From positions 737,460 to 801,459 of the forward strand of contig MNCI01030039.1 of assembly GCA_015680685.1 (NCBI GenBank): 64,000 nucleotides of DNA, in the 5' to 3' direction. The notes below the pieces were generated by a model. It saw nothing but the letters and a program-made list of their open reading frames with translations, did not search any database and was not told the DNA's origin. A program made the translations under genes and the position numbers. This document shows positions 22,561 to 33,720 of the stretch, one piece after another; position 1 is the stretch's first letter, and every line of letters starts with the position of its first letter. This stretch comes from Gnetum montanum (taxonomy: Eukaryota; Streptophyta; Gnetopsida; Gnetales; Gnetaceae).

Positions 22561-24360
22561 ATATCTTCTTCTAAAAGGTGTGATGATACTAAACTACCAA
22601 TGCCTCAAGAATGCAGGGTGGTATATACTCATCTAGATGAGTATGTGCCTGACTTCACCTTCATCCTACATCAAGATGAACAACTACAGTGGCTAGATAT
22701 GGAGGGTAACATTGTAATGCCTCCCAATTGATATATGGTCAGGATGCTACCACAAACTCTTAGAAGGTTGGGCATCCAAGATCTTCAAAAGAGTATAGTA
22801 TGCATGACCATGACTACCTAGACTACCATCCCATTGAAACACAATGTAGGAGAGATCAACACCAGGAGAAGAACCATCAGGCTATAAATGGAAAACAGTC
22901 CACCAATTCTTTGTTCCTACTCAACCAAAATGATAATGAGGATCCTCCCTCTAGGGGTTATCAACATGAAAATTCTCTACCCCTTGATATGGATGATGGG
23001 GATGTGAACCTGAATCTGCAATCCACTATCAACAATCCAAGTTCAGTTAAAAGTGGGAGTCAAAGTAGGGGCTCAAGAAAGCATCAAGATGATAAGAAGG
23101 ATGATGAACATGGTCATGGACAAGCATAGTAGAGGTGGCAAAAATCATGGCAATGGCAGTCCTCCTCCCTCTTCATCCTCTATACCTGCATCCTCTTCTT
23201 TCTCTTCTAGTTCTAACAAATGCCATTGAAAGAACAATCATGATGAAGGTGAACAGCAAAACAATGATAATTGGAGAGACCATCATGAACAAAGGGGCAT
23301 CAAAGGATATCATAGGCATCATCAAAATAATGATGATGATGAGCCTTTTCTTGCCACTCAAAGAATGTTGAACATTGCAAAGGCAATAAAAATTTTAACT
23401 AGGCATGTGAAAGATAGTGAAATCAAGCAACTTGACATGAATAATATCTTCAAGTTTGAGGGGGATATAACTTTGATCTGAAAACACATCTTCAAGCTTC
23501 TCACAATGTCTGTATCTTATAAAATATTAAAAATGACTGGCAGAAATTAAAGCTATTTCCTAGGACACTCATCAAGGAAGCAAAAAGCTAGTATCAATCC
23601 TTGGAACTAGAATCCATCTACAGGTGGAGTACAATGCTAAAGATGTTTAATGATAAATATTAGATGTACCCCTGAGTGTCTAATATAATAAGGTAGATTC
23701 AAGGATGGAAGCAAGGAACATATGAACCCTTGAACACCACCATGGGTAGATACTATTCTCTCATACACTGATGCCCTAGCCATGGTTATTCTCAATAGGA
23801 ACAACTTCACCACATCATAGATGGACTCAAATAAAAAATGAGAAGAACTCTTGGAGTCTATGCCCAAGGGAGACTATCAAAATTAAGAGCTCATTAGATA
23901 CAAAGGATGATAGAGCAAGTAGCAAAAGAAGAAGGAGAGTTGAGAAAATGAGAAAGTGCAAAAGAATATAGTAAGAACCCTTCCATTAGAAAGAGGGATG
24001 TCCACTTTTGTGACAGTGAGAAGGAGTCATCTCTTGATGAGGTAGTGCAACAAAAGACCTTGCTGATCCAAAAATATATGTATGAAGTTTTGGCCAAGAT
24101 AGATAAAATTTGGGATTTATTAGATGAAAAATTCCAAGCTACTCTAAAAATCATAGAATAATCAAGAGAGAAAAGTAGTAATTGTAATCATAGAAGGTGG
24201 AAAGAAGCTAAACATGCCTACCAAAGAGGTAAGGGCAAGCCTACTATAGTAGAAAAAGTTATGGAGATAGAATTAGATAATAATGGTGGGTGTGACATCT
24301 TCCAACATGAACATCCTAAGGGATTTCCTTGAGGATAAGTTAATCTTCTAGGTGCCTACC
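22561..24360 (+). pseudogene. Element A gag
   Basis: The start codon is ATA at 22561 where K and C have ATG (M-S-S-S), so the first methionine is lost. The N-terminal family phrase RVVYTHLDEYVPDFTFILHQ and DEQLQWLDMEGNIVMPPN follows in the same frame to 22731, then HQ/ND-rich linkers. The capsid core lies near 23390-23880 (ITRHVKDSEIKQLDMNN-like start, FNDKY, LEPLNTTMGRYYSLIH-like strings). Next is a KTLLIQKYMYEVLAKIDKIWDLLDEKFQ segment at 24055-24135, and a decayed knuckle C-D-I-F-Q-H-E-H-P-K-G near 24290. Many stops. Confidence 0.82.
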
Positions 24361-24949
24361 TCTTTACCAATCTAGGATTCAGAGTATACATCCTACTATC
24401 CACCAACAACAAGCCTACTATCCAAGTGAAGCTCCACCACAACCATATGAGTAGTACCAACAGTGGTAGCACCCATAATCATGAGGGATGCCACCACTAA
24501 GGCAATACTACCCTTATTGATAACTAGGTCCATATGGATACTATGTTTAGCAACCCATTTTTCCATGTGACTCTTCTAGTTATGTGACCTTCCAACATTA
24601 CTACTACCCTCCTAAGTATTATTAAACTCATTCTCCATCTCCTAGGAGGGAGTCCCTACATCCATATGACCTTTCACATCTTTCTGCATATATCCCTCCA
24701 TGCTCAACCTAGTTATGGCCAACTTCATCAATGCAGGAAAAAATTTTGTCTCAATTGCAACAACACAACACAAGGATTGTTAACTTATAGTCTACTCCTC
24801 AGCCAAGTGGTTTGGAAACTAGACCATGAAAAAGACCTTTCTTCTAAACCAATAGACCAATTAAACCCTCACATACACTTGTAGCTAGCAACCCTACTTC
24901 TCAATCTTCCTTTACATCTAATTTTTTTGAGTCCCCTTCAAACCAAACA

Positions 24950-25470
24950 CCTCCCAAAGTGCATGTTGTCATGTTAACTCATGTGGTAATCAATTGGATA
25001 AAGCTTGGTTACCTTTCCAAGAAACTATCTAATCCTAAAAGTTCCCTTATTTACCTTGAAATTGCTAGAAATGAACCTTGTAAGGCTCTTCTAGATTCAG
25101 GTTCTAAGGTTAATCTAATTTTCCATGAGATGCATAAAGCCTAGAACCTACCTCAATTCAAGAAGAGCAATATCCATCTTGAGCTGGTCGATCAATCTAT
25201 CACTATTTCCTTGGGACTGGTGGAGGACATTGTGGCCACTATTTATAGATGGTCCTACCCTATAAATTTCTTAGGGATCCAAGTGGACAATATCAAGGAG
25301 GACTTCCCAATCATCATGGGAAGGGCTTGGCTAAGCACTATTGATGCACAATTGGGAATCTAAGATCTTTAACTTGAAATCTCTAAAGAAAATGCATTTA
25401 GAAAGATCAAGAGGAAGAAAGTACCATGCATAGCATATAGTGATACAGGGTGCAACTATGTGTAAAAACT
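24950..25470 (+). pseudogene. Element A aspartic protease region
   Basis: Contains the retropepsin active-site motif A-L-L-D-S-G-S at 25085-25105 with the catalytic Asp retained. Flanks follow the family (LIYLEIARNEPCK before; LELVDQSITISLGLVEDIV and FPIIMGRAWLSTIDA after). Stops interrupt it near 25142 and 25362. Confidence 0.85.
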
Positions 25471-25959
25471 TTGGGCTATTAATAGTGTACCTATCAAAGC
25501 ATGTACTCAGTGTGCTGATATATCTAAAATTCAATGGTGCTTGTATGCATCAACCACAAAGCAAGAGGGAACCTAGTGGATGATAGTTAACCTTAAGAGC
25601 ATTTCAACACTTTCCATTGAACCTGTTAAGAGCCTAACATGTGCCTACATAGAAGGCATGGATGAACTGGAGCAAGTTCATCACCAACTTTCTAATGATG
25701 CAAATGATGATACCAATTGGGGAGAGTTGGAAATTCCTAAAAAAATTTAAACAAGAATTCCTTGAGTTAAAAACTCTACCTATCATCATGGAATATGCAT
25801 TCTTTAAAAATGAAAAGCTAGTAATAATCAATGCAAATCTTGCTCCTGAACAAAAATAGATGCTCTTGAATGTGGTCAACAAATGGCCAACAGCCTTTTC
25901 TTGGTCATATCCTAAACTCATAGAGATTGATCCTAAGATATGCTAGCATTGTATCTACA

Positions 25960-27250
25960 CTGCTCCAGCCATGAAGCCAAAGAGGTAGCCACAATGATGA
26001 TTAAACCCTAAATTGAATAAAATCATCAAAGAGAAAATTGGACAACTCCTCAAGGTAGGGTTTATCTATTCCATTGTAGATAGTGAGTGGGTTAGCCCAC
26101 TTATGATTGTACCAAAGAAAGGTGGTAAGTGGCAGGTCTGCATTGATTTTTAGCTATTGAATATGGCAACATTAAAAGATCACTTTCCAGTGTCATTTGT
26201 GGATCAAGTGTTAGACACTATTTCTAGGCATTACTATTATAGCTTCCTAGATAGCTATAGTAGTTATAACCAAATTTAGATTACACCAAAACACCAAGCC
26301 AAAACCACATTCACAAGTCCCTTGGAAACTTTTGCATATTGAAAGATTCCTTTTAACCTATGTAATGCTCCTACAACATTTCAATGCTTGGTATTGAGCA
26401 TTTTTTAATAACTGATTAATGGTGGGGTGAAAGTCTTCATGGATGAATTTTCCACCTATGGGGATACATTTGAGCAAGCCCTAGAACATCTTGAGTAAGT
26501 AATCAAAAGATGTGTGGAGACTGACCAATCTTTAGCTTAATTGGTAGAAGAGCCATCTAATAATCCAAGAGGGCATTATACTAGGGCATAGAATTTCTCA
26601 AGCAAGGATTGAGGTCAAACCTAAAAAGATTAGGGTCATCCAAGGAATTACCCGTTAACTAGAAACTGTAAAAGATGTCTAGTCATTCCTTGGACACATT
26701 GGTTACTACTAAAGATTCATAGAGAATTTCTCTAAGATCACAAAAACATTGGTTGAGCTAACAAAGAAAGATGCTTCATTTGTTTGGACCAAGAAATGTG
26801 AAAATGCATTCCCACAATTGAAGGAGAAACTCATAAAAACTTGAATTCTACAAGCATTAGACTAGTTCAAACCATTTCACATTATGATGAATGCATCAAA
26901 TTATGCCTTGGGAATCATACTTACATAGTTGGATAATCATAAACATCTTTATTACTTACAATGTGCAAGCTGAATCATTGTGGATGCATAACTAAACTAC
27001 ACCACCATAAAAAATGAATTGATGGCAGTGGTGTTTACTTTGGAGAAATTCAAGCACTATGTACTTGGATACAAGGTGTTCATGCACACAGACCAAATTG
27101 CAATTCACTTGTTGATTAATAAGCCAACAGTAAGCCCTTGGGTCATATGGTAACTAGTGATTTTGTAGGAATTCAATCTTATGATGGTAGATCAAAAGAA
27201 AACTGAGGATGTGGTTATTGAAAACTGGTCTTAATTGAGATGGAACAACA
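25960..27250 (+). pseudogene. Element A reverse transcriptase and RNase H
   Basis: RT strings include IYSIVDSEWVSPLMIVPKK near 26070, a GKWQVCIDF segment, and the active site V-F-M-D-E-F at 26433-26450 (Glu where Asp is normal). A connection segment FLGHIGYY-RFIENFSKITKTL lies near 26693-26750. RNase H follows at about 26880-27240 (MMNASNYALGIILT, NYTTIKNELMAVVFTLEKFKHYVLGYKVFMHTDQIAIHLLINK). Numerous stops. Confidence 0.87.
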
Positions 27251-27329
27251 AAGAGGAGGAAAGCCCACTATCTGATTAGTTTCCTAATGAACTCTTCTTT
27301 GTTGGGGAAATAACTAAATAATTAACCAT

Positions 27330-28530
27330 TGAGCCTAAATGGTATGATGGCATTCTTACCTATCTTGTCACTCAAGAGATGCCACAAGTGCTAGACCACA
27401 AAAATAAATAACAGATTCTTCACCTAGTGAAATGCTTCATGGAGGTCAATGGGTACCTCTACAAGGTGTGCACCAATGGCCTAGTTCATTGGTATGTCCT
27501 TGATGCTAATCAACTGTGCATCCTCTAAGACACTCATGAGGGTCCTTGTGGGCACGACTATGCAAGAAGATGCACATCCATTAAGATCTTGATGGTAGGT
27601 TATTACTAGCGAACACTTTTCAAGGATGCTCACCAATCTGTCAACTCTCATGAATGTTGCCAATGTAATGGTAGAATGACCACTTGTATGGACAGACCTC
27701 AGTAGTGGATCTAACCACTAGAACCCTTCGACATCTGGGGCATTAACTTCATGGGTTCCATCACACCCATGTCAAATGGAATGACATACATCATAGTCGC
27801 TGTTAACTATTGTACAAAATGGGTAGAAGCAATAACCATCACCAACTGTACATCTTCTACTACTACTTGGTTTGTACAATAGAATGTTGTAAATAGGTTT
27901 GGTTTACCACATGCATTGATTTTTGGCAACAAAACCCATTTTATAGGCACTACCTTTTGAAAGCTCATGCAACACTTGGGGGTTGAGCATAAATTAACAA
28001 TGCCTTGCCACCCCAGAGCTAATGGTTACAAAGAGGAAAATCACTAAGATCTTAATAAGAACTATTAGCAAATATAGAAGAGACTAGAGCATGAAACTTG
28101 ATGATGCCCTTTGGACCTACAACTCCACCTGGAATATCCCTATAGGCTACTCTCGCTATGAGCTGGTGTATGGAAAAATGTTAACTCTTTCTATTCAATC
28201 TGAGCTCTGTACACTTTCAACAAAATATGGCCTTGACCTTTACTTAAGTCTAGCACAAAAATAAATATTGATGAATCTCAACCTACTAGATGAAAACTGA
28301 TGAGTGGCCCTATCATCTAGCAAGTTGCACAAGGCATTTAGCAAAAGTGCCATCATCTTAGAATTAGGAAAGTTAAAAATTTCAATCCAGAGATAAGGTC
28401 CTCTACTAGAACCCCACACATGTACCTCAACGAAATAAGTTCTATAAATTGTGGGAATGGCCTTACACCATTTATGAAACCTTTCCTTCTAGGCCATGTT
28501 AATTAACAAACTTGAGAGCCCACACAAAAA
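27330..28530 (+). pseudogene. Element A integrase
   Basis: HH-CC region at about 27440-27670 (VNGYLYKVCTNGLVHW, THEGPCGHDYA, HECCQCNG). Catalytic core: W-G-I-N-F-M-G near 27738, where the first catalytic Asp has become Asn, and FGNKTHFIGTTF near 27923, where the second is also disturbed. The C-terminal SNKLHKAF, RKVKNFNPE-KVLY and a GPYTIYETFPSR-like segment end near 28500. The core is plainly dead. Confidence 0.85.
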
Positions 28531-28646
28531 GTAGTTGGTCAACACAGAACAAGTTAAACATTTCCATGAGCCTAAGCAAGCTAGAGCAACAAATGCCTCA
28601 TTGGATGGACAACCACACTAAATCTTTTGGATCTCCTCCTTCCAAC

Positions 28647-28665
28647 TTAGTCGTGGGGGAGATGG
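28647..28665 (+). promoter_or_regulatory. Second polypurine-like motif after integrase of element A
   Basis: TTAGTCGTGGGGGAGATGG, almost the same text as the true 3' polypurine tract at 30566-30578 but about 1.9 kb upstream. A U-rich tract follows. Confidence 0.6.
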
Positions 28666-30565
28666 TCATCCATGTTAATCATATAAATGGCTTCTCAATT
28701 TTTCCTATTTTTTGTTTTACACTTCTTTTTTTTTTTTACACACCCTTTTTGCTTTTCTACTTTTTACTATTTTACACCATTTTTAATATGTTTTATTTTT
28801 CTTAAATATTTTACAATTTCTTGTATATTTTATTTTATTTTGGTATGATTTTCTTATTGTGTTCTAATAATAACATGTCTTATTGCCAACTGGGTACAGT
28901 GTGGGTTGCTTGATGTGGGAATGTGCTATCTAGTTATTTGATTGTTAGTGTCTATGTTCTAGCTTTGAATTTTGTTACTAATAAGTAAGGCATGATTTTT
29001 CTTCATGAAACAAATAGTGAGTCCACAACATCCACCCATCCACAAATTCTATGGTTTTTTTGATTTGGATGTATGAGGTCCCTTAACTAAAACTTTAACA
29101 AACTTGTCATCTTGGTAGTTTCTAAACTTGAAAAGGATTCAAAGGTTTCAATAAGATGTGACTTCAAGGAAACTCAACACTCTTTATACTCTTCTACTTA
29201 CTTGGGTGCATGAGTGTTTTCATGGATTTGTTACTATTTCATGTTGACCAATAACAGGAAGTTGAATAAGTCTTATTTGCATGGTGTGGTTCCCATCCAA
29301 GAAAAAACATACAATGGAAATTCAAAGTACACCCCTTAGACGAAATAAATGGGCTACAAGCACTAGTTATGAGACTAGAAAGACATGTTCCCATGCCTAA
29401 AGGTCCCCTCTAACTAAGGCCCTTTCTCACTTTCTACTTCTCTTTTCTTCTTAAATAAGGAATGGTGGTTTTTCTATGGAATTACTCTTGTGTCTCAAGG
29501 AGGTGGACCAATCTTAGAGTGGTAATGCAAAGTCACTAAATGTGGTTGGTTTTGGTCTAGACTAAGGATGGATTTTATTAGGTCATTTAAACATAAAATT
29601 CATGTGGGACTTCATCTAACCTTAATTTGGAACTCCATTCCACTTTATCTCTCTCATCCATCTATGCTTTCCATGCCTCACCTCACTACTAGTGTTCGTG
29701 TCCTTTTTCAATGTCCTGGTTTGATGTGTCAAAATTCTTAGGTAGTTTCTTCCAAGTTTTCATACTTAACTTTCTGTAACCATTAATCACCCACGGGGCC
29801 CATGGACTCCTTGGTTTGAGGATATGCAAGGGCAACAAAGGGCATGTACCTACTTTGGGTAGGATCCACTTAGATGCCTTTTGGTTAGGTTAGTTAAGTT
29901 CTTTATCCTTAGGCATTCTCACAATCAAATACTTTTGTGTGTCCCATCGATGACATCCAATTGTGTGCATCTTCACAATGTTTTTCAATGAAATCCTCTT
30001 TTTTGTTGTTGTGAATTCTTCAATCCTCTTTAAGCATTTCGTCACATTTGGCCTTTTTAGAATTTAATAATGGACCACTTATCTGTTTCATCCCATTTTT
30101 CAGTCTTGCTGTTAATGTTATTAAAAAAATATATTCACTATAATCACAACTTAGCCAAGTGTAACTGCCAATGAGACAAGGTACCTAAAAGCTGTAGGTT
30201 ACACATTACACACTAATTCATGATTTTGTTGTGATTTTAGTGGAAATCATGGAATGGAGGTGGGACTGCCTTCACCAAGGAATAAGTAGTAGCACTATGC
30301 GATGAGGCCCCTTCATGATCATTGAATCTTCCCCCTCATTCTTCAACTATCGAAGGAGTTGGATGTAAGTTTTGGCCAAGGTGTTCAATTCTATTGTCAT
30401 GAACACCTAATTTTGTAAGAGATTGTAAGTCTATACACTTGAGCACTTAGAATCTATCTATTTCATCTAAGTTAGTTTTCATGTCAATTAATAATCCCAT
30501 ACCTTCCCAATATTTTGTAAGGGACTCATTCCTCCTTTTGTTTACTCGAGGATGAGTTTTTATTC

Positions 30566-30578
30566 AGTCATGGGGGTA
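30566..30578 (+). other. 3' polypurine tract of element A
   Basis: AGTCATGGGGGTA directly before the 3' LTR start TGATGAAG. The same motif adjoins the LTRs at 751, 2257, 44815, 47759 and (minus strand) 11332. Confidence 0.85.
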
Positions 30579-31467
30579 TGATGAAGTATATTTTGTCTAG
30601 CTCCAATATCAAATATCTGATATCATAGCCCTAATATTAGATACCCAATCTCAGGGACCTAGAAGCGATGTCAAATATCCGATATTGTGGGATGTGCGTT
30701 GGCCTATAAATATAACACTTGGATGCATGGTTTGGGAGTCGTATTAGTCATAGTGTAGCATAGCTCTTGTATTTTTTCTTCTGTAGAGTTAGAATATTTT
30801 CCCAAGTACCCAGAATAGGAGACATTGAGTGTACAAATCTTTATTCAAGCACAATTGTACCTAAGAATGGCAATGTGTGTAGCAATAAAGATGAGATTTC
30901 TGATAAACCTTGTAGCACTTTGACTAGATTAAATATTTTCTTCATGCATTTAAAGCTTCATGCAATTGCCTTTAATGTTTTAAGTAATTAAGATAAATTA
31001 AACTAGATTACATAGTGATTAATTAAGCACATAAGTACAACTACTTTGAGCATGCATATGACACTTGATAATCCCAGTAACACTTAACATTTGGTAAACC
31101 AGAAACATTATACATGTTCAGGGTGTGTATGAAAGGTAGAACTAGATGCTTATGTTAGAATTAGCTAGACCTTGGTTAGTTAGTCAGATTAAATTAACAA
31201 TTAAATTACTTCATTCCTTTCATCCTTTATTTCAAGTACTCAAAATATAAAACATAAAAATAATAAAAATCATATGCCTTGATTACACTTAACCATACCT
31301 TTGCATATCATGAGTGTAATTGGGAAGATAATGAATGAATGTTAATGTAAGTTCACTTCCTAGAGGCTAGTGTACCAGAAGACAAGAGGTCCATGGAATT
31401 TGACCAAATTGCACGTGAACACTTACTGATTCATATGGTTGAGCATAAGGGTATTCGCCGATCATCA
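30579..31467 (+). repeat. 3' LTR of element A
   Basis: Pair of 21525-22405, starting TGATGAAGTATATTTTG and ending CCGATCATCA followed by TGTAG. It keeps CTATAAATATAAC and the AATAAAGATGAG signal. Confidence 0.93.
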
Positions 31468-31472
31468 TGTAG

Positions 31473-31881
31473 CAAATACATCTTTAGAAATCATACATGC
31501 AATAGGAACAATGTAATGGAAACACATGTATGTGAAGATGCCTACATAATCACACAAGTGACTCAAACAACATAATGTACTCAAGAGTACTATCATACAC
31601 CCATGACACATCTATTAAGAGAGCTATGATACATTCCTATTCTAATACATCTTTCCCTAAGCCATGCTTCATAAAGAAGGGTGATGGCTCTAGCATTAAA
31701 GCCAAAGCTTTTCTACAATCCTACAAATCCTTATGACATAGTACACAAGGGAATAAGAATCATGAGTTCTTTGGTAATGGTTAAGCTCACATGAAACCCA
31801 TAAGGATCTCTACACTTCTTCCATCCCCTATTCTAGAAGGGAAATAACAATTGATCCAACAATAAGACATGCTTTTCTACA
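31473..31881 (-). repeat. 5' LTR of element H, second part
   Basis: Continues 21359-21524 beyond element A and aligns with 18490-18844 (ATGACATAGTACACAA, CTACACTTCTTC, GGGAAATAA, CTTTTCTACA). It ends before the duplicate ATAGA. Confidence 0.78.
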
Positions 31882-31886
31882 ATAGA

Positions 31887-31978
31887 GCACAAGAAGCAAC
31901 ATGGGAAGTGAAATATGAATTATATGCTATTCACCTTCAAATCATATAGAAGGAAAATTCTTAAGAGAGAGGGAAGAA
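31887..31978 (+). pseudogene. Element F integrase C-terminus
   Basis: Reads A-Q-E-A-T-W-E-V-K-Y-E-L then a KENS-EREGRM-like end, the typical last segment of chromovirus integrases. It joins in frame to the part ending at 18387 once H is removed, and is followed directly by the F 3' LTR. Confidence 0.75.
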
Positions 31979-33720
31979 TGTAGCACCCTAGTTCAAAAAG
32001 CCTCTTTCCCTATTGGTATGTCTTGTGACTTGAACCTTTGATGTAATATAACTAGTTTATGCTTTGTATTTTACAACTTGGATATTAAGGTATGTCTTTC
32101 TTATGCTAGTACTTTTGGATTAATTATAATATCATGTGACCATGTTTCTGGATTTCATTTAAGGTTGTTTATTATTTGTTTTATAAAGCATCTATGTACT
32201 AACCTTGTTGGACTTTTAGGTAAACAAGTATCAAGTACTAGATAGGTCATTTACACAAGGGATTCTATATTAGTCATGTGGTATGCTATGGTTGTTTACA
32301 TGCTATTTTTGTGTTCTTAGTTAACTTATACTTTATTGCTTCCTATAGAGTAATAGAAATAGAATTGTACCCTCAAGATAACAAAGTTGGAATTTGAACT
32401 TAAGATCTCATATAATATATAATTCATATAACTTTCATATTAAGTGATGGGGAAGTAACTAGAGGCTCAACATTAGAGATATATTATTTTCAAATGTATC
32501 TTTTATATTTGAATTTTAGATTTGGACTATATGTGATTTTTTATTTTTTTTTATTTTCATCACCCATTAATATTTCCCATTAGCCAAAGAGAAGGAACAC
32601 CTATCGAAGTAAAAGAAGAAGCCATCAACCCTAGCCTATGCACTCTTTTTGGATTTTCATAAGTCTCCTAATTTCTCCTTTAAAGATCTAATTTCTAGAT
32701 TTTTCTTTGATTTAAATATTTATATCTTATTTTTGTCTATGGTTGAAACCTTGATAGAAGATCTCAACCACAAGAAGGTTCTTCTTAAAGTGCACCATTC
32801 GAAAGTAGGAAAATCTATTACATTACTTTTAATTCAAATTTATTTTCTAGGGCTTTGTGTACATTTATGGTTTTTAGATAGCGCATTATGAAAAGTGCAT
32901 TTTTAATCTATAGTTTATAGAATAAAATATTAGATCTCAATTTTTAATATTTTCATCATATGTTGTACAATGTTTTCTTAAAATCTTATGAACATTACAT
33001 ATTCTTTAATTCATTAATGTTTAAGTATTTTGAACCTTAAAGTTTCAATTTTAGCCTTTGTTTCTCATTTTTCAAAACATGTTTCCTCTCCTTAAAAGCT
33101 CACATAGTATATAAATCTATATTGTAGTTGTTATGGTTTTTGGACAATGCCCAAAATTTGTATTTATTTATCTTTCATTGTTGAAGTCATGTAGATGTTA
33201 GAAGTTTTATGTATTCAAACCATGTTGAAAAAAGTTTTAAAAAATAGGAATAAAACCTTAGAAAAGACTATTTTATGTTAGAAGAAGCAAGGAAAAGGAG
33301 AAAAGTTTATCCTACATTAAGAGGAGTTTCAAATACTCTTAACTCCTAAAGCTATAAAAGGAGGTCACGAGCCTCATTGTAAACAATAAATCGGGTAATG
33401 AAGAATGGAGTAATGAGAAACTCAATACAAATAAATTAAAGCTTTTCTTTCTTCTCTCTTACACCATTTTTTATTCATTTGTTTCATTTCTCACAGTTTT
33501 ATAACCAAGAATCTCACAAATGAGTTCTCACATCATGAATTTTGTAGGCCCTAAATCTTACAAATTTATCTCACAATTTTCTCACAAACCATTCTCACAT
33601 TCTCATAAGTAGTTATCACAAGTCTCATAATCCTTTCTCACAAATTTTCTTACAAGTTCTTTGAGATGAAGAAGATCCTCTCATGCATCCCTAGAGATGT
33701 GAAATTTTAGTTTCATTTCA
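31979..33720 (+). repeat. 3' LTR of chromovirus F (right end unresolved)
   Basis: Starts TGTAGCACCCTAG, a standard chromovirus LTR start, right after the integrase end. A TATA box GCTATAAAAGG lies at 33351-33361, followed by a leader with many TCTCACA repeats (33480-33660). Tekay/Del LTRs can exceed 2 kb, so the end may lie between 33700 and 34550. I found no clear CA end. Confidence 0.6.

Larger units (their letters stand above)
28531..30578 (+). other. Element A 3' non-coding region
   Basis: Holds the GGGGGAGATG motif (28647-28665), a U-rich tract to about 28860, and the conserved block shared with C, K, L and M (about 29145-30100). It ends with a tail TACTCGAGGATGAGTTTTTA and the polypurine tract. 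At 30230-30300 it reads GATTTTAGTGG, the point where L and M instead begin ORF3, so ORF3 and the internal promoter are absent here. Confidence 0.7.
21525..31467 (+). mobile_element. Element A: complete Athila-like Ty3/gypsy retrotransposon
   Basis: 9943 bases with LTRs of 881 and 889 bases and a perfect 5-base target duplication TGTAG (21520-21524 and 31468-31472). The order is LTR, tRNA-Asp-type PBS, gag, protease, RT, RNase H, integrase, 2 kb non-coding region, polypurine tract, LTR. All coding is interrupted by stops. The two LTRs differ at roughly one position in eight over a 180-base stretch compared by eye, so the insertion is old, yet younger than H, in whose LTR it sits. Confidence 0.93.
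18388..31881 (-). mobile_element. Element H: non-autonomous LTR element inserted in F integrase, itself split by A
   Basis: Flanked by ATAGA at 18383-18387 and 31882-31886. Joining the flanks restores the F integrase frame (...NR | AQEATWE...), which proves the insertion point. Minus-strand orientation follows from the tRNA-Met-type PBS at 21345-21356 and the polypurine run TAGGGGTGAG (minus strand) at 18845-18854. Leaving out A, H is about 3.5 kb with an interior of 2.5 kb that shows no gag or pol, so it resembles a large non-autonomous derivative. Confidence 0.75.

Noticed and set aside
23135-23371. Separate small gene on either strand
   Set aside because: It is an out-of-frame reading of the low-complexity linker of element A gag.
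28512-28805. Frame ending in a strongly hydrophobic tail after integrase in A
   Set aside because: The first part is the integrase end and the tail is the U-rich tract read as Phe/Leu; K and M do not conserve it.
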